Positions 56,401-56,690 of a DNA stretch of 56,690 nt are shown here, in pieces; within the stretch, counting starts at the first letter, position 1; each line of letters begins with the position of its first letter. Origin of the DNA: an uncultured Clostridia bacterium (GTDB lineage Bacteria > Bacillota > Clostridia > Christensenellales > Borkfalkiaceae); NCBI GenBank assembly GCA_934271735.1, contig CAKQSB010000014.1, forward strand, positions 1 to 56,690, given 5' to 3'. The position numbers and the translations under genes are program-made. A model generated the notes under the pieces. That model was not told the origin of the DNA. It saw only the letters and a program-made list of their open reading frames with translations, and did no database searches.

Positions 56401-56544
56401 AACGCTGTCTTTCGTCGTTTCGCTTACGGAAGTCGATTCCGACGATCCTGCGGATTTCTTACCGAGCGTTACGCAGAGCGTTACAACGCCCGCGACAACG
56501 CATACGGCAACAAGAACCGCAATGATTTTTGTTTTTAATTTCAT
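47458..56544 (-). CDS. Giant cysteine-rich exported repeat protein, 3028 aa
   Basis: No family name recognised. MKLKTKIIAVLVAVCVVAGV is a signal peptide or membrane anchor. Residues 35-105 are Ser/Glu-rich (SETISEGESNSETT-like units). From about 110 the protein is a chain of short units of the type CxxCG...GH. I count a little over 40 C-x2-C pairs plus several C-x-C, usually followed by a Gly-His turn, suggesting zinc-ribbon-like modules. A beta-sandwich-like segment (VKIVLPYTLNEGEDVDS, FEAKHFSYYTVTRLT) lies at about 630-770. Units from about 1330 to 2350 form longer repeats of 311 residues. Residues 2690-2960 are cysteine-poor, with two last pairs near the end. No LPXTG. AAGGAGG precedes the ATG. 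Confidence 0.88.
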   Translation of the reverse strand: MKLKTKIIAVLVAVCVVAGVVTLCVTLGKKSAGSSESTSVSETTKDSVSVSESETVSETASEKESETITESNSETISEGESESETISEGESNSETTSEEESNSEEHTHIGGKATCTKKAVCEVCGEEYGELAAHDFSAETVDEKYLAAKATCEKAATYYVSCSVCGEKGENTFESGEPSGHKKTTVRRNEVRATCTSAGGYDSVVICSVCQKEFGREKITTSPALGHNWGYVSDGNGKHYRRCGRCGKKGNSEGHTYIEKIDVKYRAEEATCETKAKYYVSCSACGEKGDETFEGEALGHIMSKNFVSLGNGKHAKKCLRGNCSHTEEEADCTGGEATCTEKAVCKVCREAYGEEPAGHSWNEGEITTDATCTENGVKKLTCTACGETKNETIESAGHSYTDTVVAPRCVAKGYTNHVCETCGDAYTDNEVPAKGHNWDKEYVTCEEGRACLDCEVTEPAKGHNYKVTGTTAANCTEGATETFACSDCGDEKTVTVSDKLGHKRIAEAANDKLRNGKDSCYYIKGYKCSVCGENITDEVGEEFENHEYVASIETAATCKTEGVKKFTCANCGDVKREIISVDTVNGHIWDNGVSDGAGKKTLTCTVENCGATKTVIDATEKKETVVSADDITADASEVHLDGASMDLGEVKNKLTGDVTVGANILDETKKNDLLSGEGKQEIKERIGNSPIYDFTLKNGGEDVDFGGGKVKIVLPYTLNEGEDVDSIAIWYIDNEGNVKAYEATYYEVDGVGYVTFEAKHFSYYTVTRLTPEERCALYGHSEHEFVIVPTCTDIGYTLHVCLRCGNERVTDEKEAAGHKYAQTITEATCLKDGNIAYQCTVCNATYNKLIKAEGHKWSVTESVTADCTREGRVVYVCDTCSETYTVTEAKKEHTFVENVIEPTCEAAGYIVRTCTECEYSYNTNFVAALGHDYSFEWVWSEGYGAVLKAVCKNDNAHAEEITATVTVAEIKATCTTPKKLTYTAKATFNGELYVDKKEVPESEETLEHKFEEGYLYDNEVHYRKCLLCGFIAEETAHEFGKGEIVKKATCATGGERVYVCACGYVKREVIPATGDHNYVNGVCTVCGQEYTSCDHKTLHPVLITGEDLGTCKGTQIVIMTCECGQVKKVDIASSTLACETEAESETGKTEDENEWQRVNTSCKICGAVYEMYMEQAITKCYYVVTGSLKITQKNEVKLNATIEYSEHRYPWNLVEENIDISDLTGEKVCGGYLRISKCTECGKIEGIAYEGLACEGLLDNEPTEYEYTDENGIIHTGAYVMCEKCGLKIINEDTYEPLNNCVYYRREVWQVIVGGKVIHENVFREGVDCEHETETTYEKLGETCYDGVKVTVTCKNCSYKTMYIRESHLSGEAEYITVSETCESRMRIERCRICGEITSLDYYDSGKHDFKETENKTYVDKEGNTHTYTLEKCERCGHEYGRDTYRALKGENPCEWIVYSTTTIVTEDKTNYIYINKYEQSSHIYVYTFKLEGETCENGWTATGECIICGKEEKREGDRHESFIVSYYDLTELGACEGTYIKKYSCACGKEIDIAENLCNGHELSWGVIDTEEGEYSHLGAYYECNKCKLVISADKIGVKHSDKNAGTCIIEYTTTYTITINGQTYNYVVVTKDNDGHNYEYTGKLKDGSANCEDGAIIYRTCKDCGYSEILEENYTGHFTVFEEVYLPENTCGGYYVRYYCVTCRETTSFHDNFSWCHSWDVIEKKTYIDKNGNEHTYSLQKCSECGVEYGCDEYAVLRGENPCEWIVYATKTLTTKDESLLFSYTEEREEDSHSYIYELTLNGETCEDGWTAIGKCAICGKEDEREGDWHESLIVSYYDLAKLGACEGTTFYKERCACGQNENVVLSHLAAGISGEDISIPLGNGEIEHSKRVYSCENCALKAEVETIGVKVVNKETQTCNTNYIKTWIVSLGEENISLSKHWVETDCHNYQRLGELKEGSSTCDDGATIYLTCKDCGYSEVEYEDWLGHYDTWETIELPESSCGGSIMRRYCVICNETFEFSVQGNHTFVRVEDGTYIDDDGVEHSYYVGKCADCGVESRTDHYRVLEGENPCEWTNYRIYSVTSADKTIKYSYTDVGNSSTHKYVYTLNLDGKTCDEGWTAIGKCAICGKETEVKSGSGCVTFLVEYYDLEKLGACKNTYIEKYSCACGRQAWVDDYLCDDIRREDFDIPTESGEYSHTRCTYACKTCGLKIEEESIGVKVSDRENQTCNIIYTRTRNVAIGETGIANITTEEVSMYNHTFDKSYALKDGSSSCEDGAILRELCRDCGYEKVTDINDHGMNVVEEIALTAVCGGTAYYYECPCGYEKDVTYSSKCEFNWISSSYDNESDITDLHKYFDLSSLNHDSWSLSTDHYGEMYNSFRTLKCAVTNPKQCGYVIRDVSYWKKTANCTATLYKKWQFGFNETDGSCEWEKIIETHDVCVYHEFERTEIDYNGESGYRLECKNCDSYYQYGRRKVDGVEVEKVVSENLVNNGGIKKHTHLIKKYEDGSDSEICTITDANGTDHENKRSITNCIVEGFTDGRKSVIDFENYYKEEICANHAINNESSREFIIYKKITENGGTEDEYWREWIYNYDFAACKYTVTYKNSNDYTSIEDYNHVCGASGEVTKMPTCSQSGEIEYSCDNCGEVIETGYLSPDHSWSKISDNSYVCVICGIKNTNGVSGKIIMEDLTDYENGEDYVVGYYFKENDIENYNTVVSLVRKNFVGNVNDEIYLDMAADKFVIATEGVVSVRFGRAYVNQLALAKLGELGLDMANYNVRFSFVPVGFKEDLDYAITFEKIEDYSSEIDATSGELYLFKVDSLQNGVTITFTAKDNGFYSIATADITVRDSWGNNYSVGSSYSVSISDGETEVNTYNFSVCSPKRNKSFFVYKFDAGKTYTINITLDYVDNSAVKFFPVETEFLSDIVGKYGHKLNDEPVDSETVLVYADMEALNASGIQIFGNNHPSCEEAVQGCFTCSKCGSVIAVKIMLAHTPDESTIVESEGHRHYTCSGCNKEIDEII
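49520..52530 (-). repeat. 933-nt supra-repeat inside the cysteine-rich gene
   Basis: The anchor coding GENPCEW begins at plus-strand positions 50311, 51244 and 52177, exactly 933 bp apart. A second anchor (YYDL-x2-LGAC) recurs at about 50089, 51025 and 51961, 936 bp apart. Partial units flank these three. Protein identity between units is moderate and nucleotide identity lower. Confidence 0.85.
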
Positions 56545-56690
56545 ATATGTCCTCCTTGATTACATTTGAACGCCCCGAAAAACATGTAACGTTTTTTTCG
56601 TTATACGTTCTTCCGGCTTACTTTCCGGATTTTTTTGCCGTTAAGAGTATCTTTGCTTACAGAGTAAGCAAAGAAGAAGTATACTTCTTC
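56545..56690. other. Upstream region of the cysteine-rich gene with terminal palindromes
   Basis: Ribosome site next to 56544, no clear promoter. CTTTGCTTAC-AGA-GTAAGCAAAG at 56651-56673 abuts the perfect palindrome GAAGAAGTATACTTCTTC at 56673-56690, which ends exactly at the window edge. Confidence 0.6.

Noticed and set aside
47458..56544. CRISPR array or simple tandem-repeat DNA
   Set aside because: The periodicity is at protein level with divergent DNA; no short identical repeats with unique spacers occur anywhere in the window.

Overview
The window reads as a chromosomal segment of an anaerobic low-GC Gram-positive bacterium, most likely an uncultured gut clostridium. The grounds are a linked uvrC-hprK pair, an HPr kinase, strong Shine-Dalgarno sites (AAGGAG/GGAGG), clean TTGACA-17-TATAAT promoters, lipoprotein signal peptides, an S12/S7/EF-G cluster and very large exported repeat proteins. 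Placement near Christensenellales is an impression from protein style and is not demonstrated. There are no CRISPR arrays, prophage genes, transposases or rRNA genes; the only complete RNA gene I recognise is tRNA-Gln(CUG).

Layout. 1-3334: translation cluster rpsL-rpsG-fusA on the minus strand, with fusA cut by the left edge. 3539-7066: tldD-tldE-SGNH hydrolase operon behind a consensus promoter. 7390-8212: tRNA-Gln with its own promoter and terminator, then a stretch of palindromes holding two further copies of the tRNA 3' end. 8321-15430: a 2369-residue lipoprotein. 15802-19174: metallophosphoesterase-SGNH hydrolase-GH78-like operon. 19254-20510: ferritin-like protein on the plus strand. 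20919-29371: secA, comF, galE, an ABC-F ATPase and a 528-residue lipoprotein. 29421-36561: small genes, a HAD-membrane protein operon, a cytidylate kinase-like gene, and divergent ttcA-like plus split chromate-transporter genes. 36657-43624: hprK-uvrC, a 299-bp nested inverted-repeat element, and a glpK-lipase-cca operon. 43721-47220: murG convergent with a GH94 phosphorylase that has a palindrome over its start site. 47458-56544: a 3028-residue cysteine-rich exported protein.

How the genes fit together. Most of the window is housekeeping (translation, protein export, DNA repair, tRNA maturation, cell wall). Carbohydrate and lipid use is represented by GH94, GH78-like, galE, and a monoacylglycerol-lipase-like gene beside glycerol kinase. 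Two giant surface proteins take up about 16 kb, nearly 30 percent of the window.

The observations most worth a second look are at nucleotide level. A 13-mer, TATAAGTCGATTA, occurs seven times exactly and three more times with one mismatch, in and between genes. There is an array of tRNA tails and palindromes, a nested inverted-repeat element, and an exact 933-nt period in the cysteine-rich gene. Promoter, operator and terminator calls come from reading the sequence by eye and have not been tested by software.
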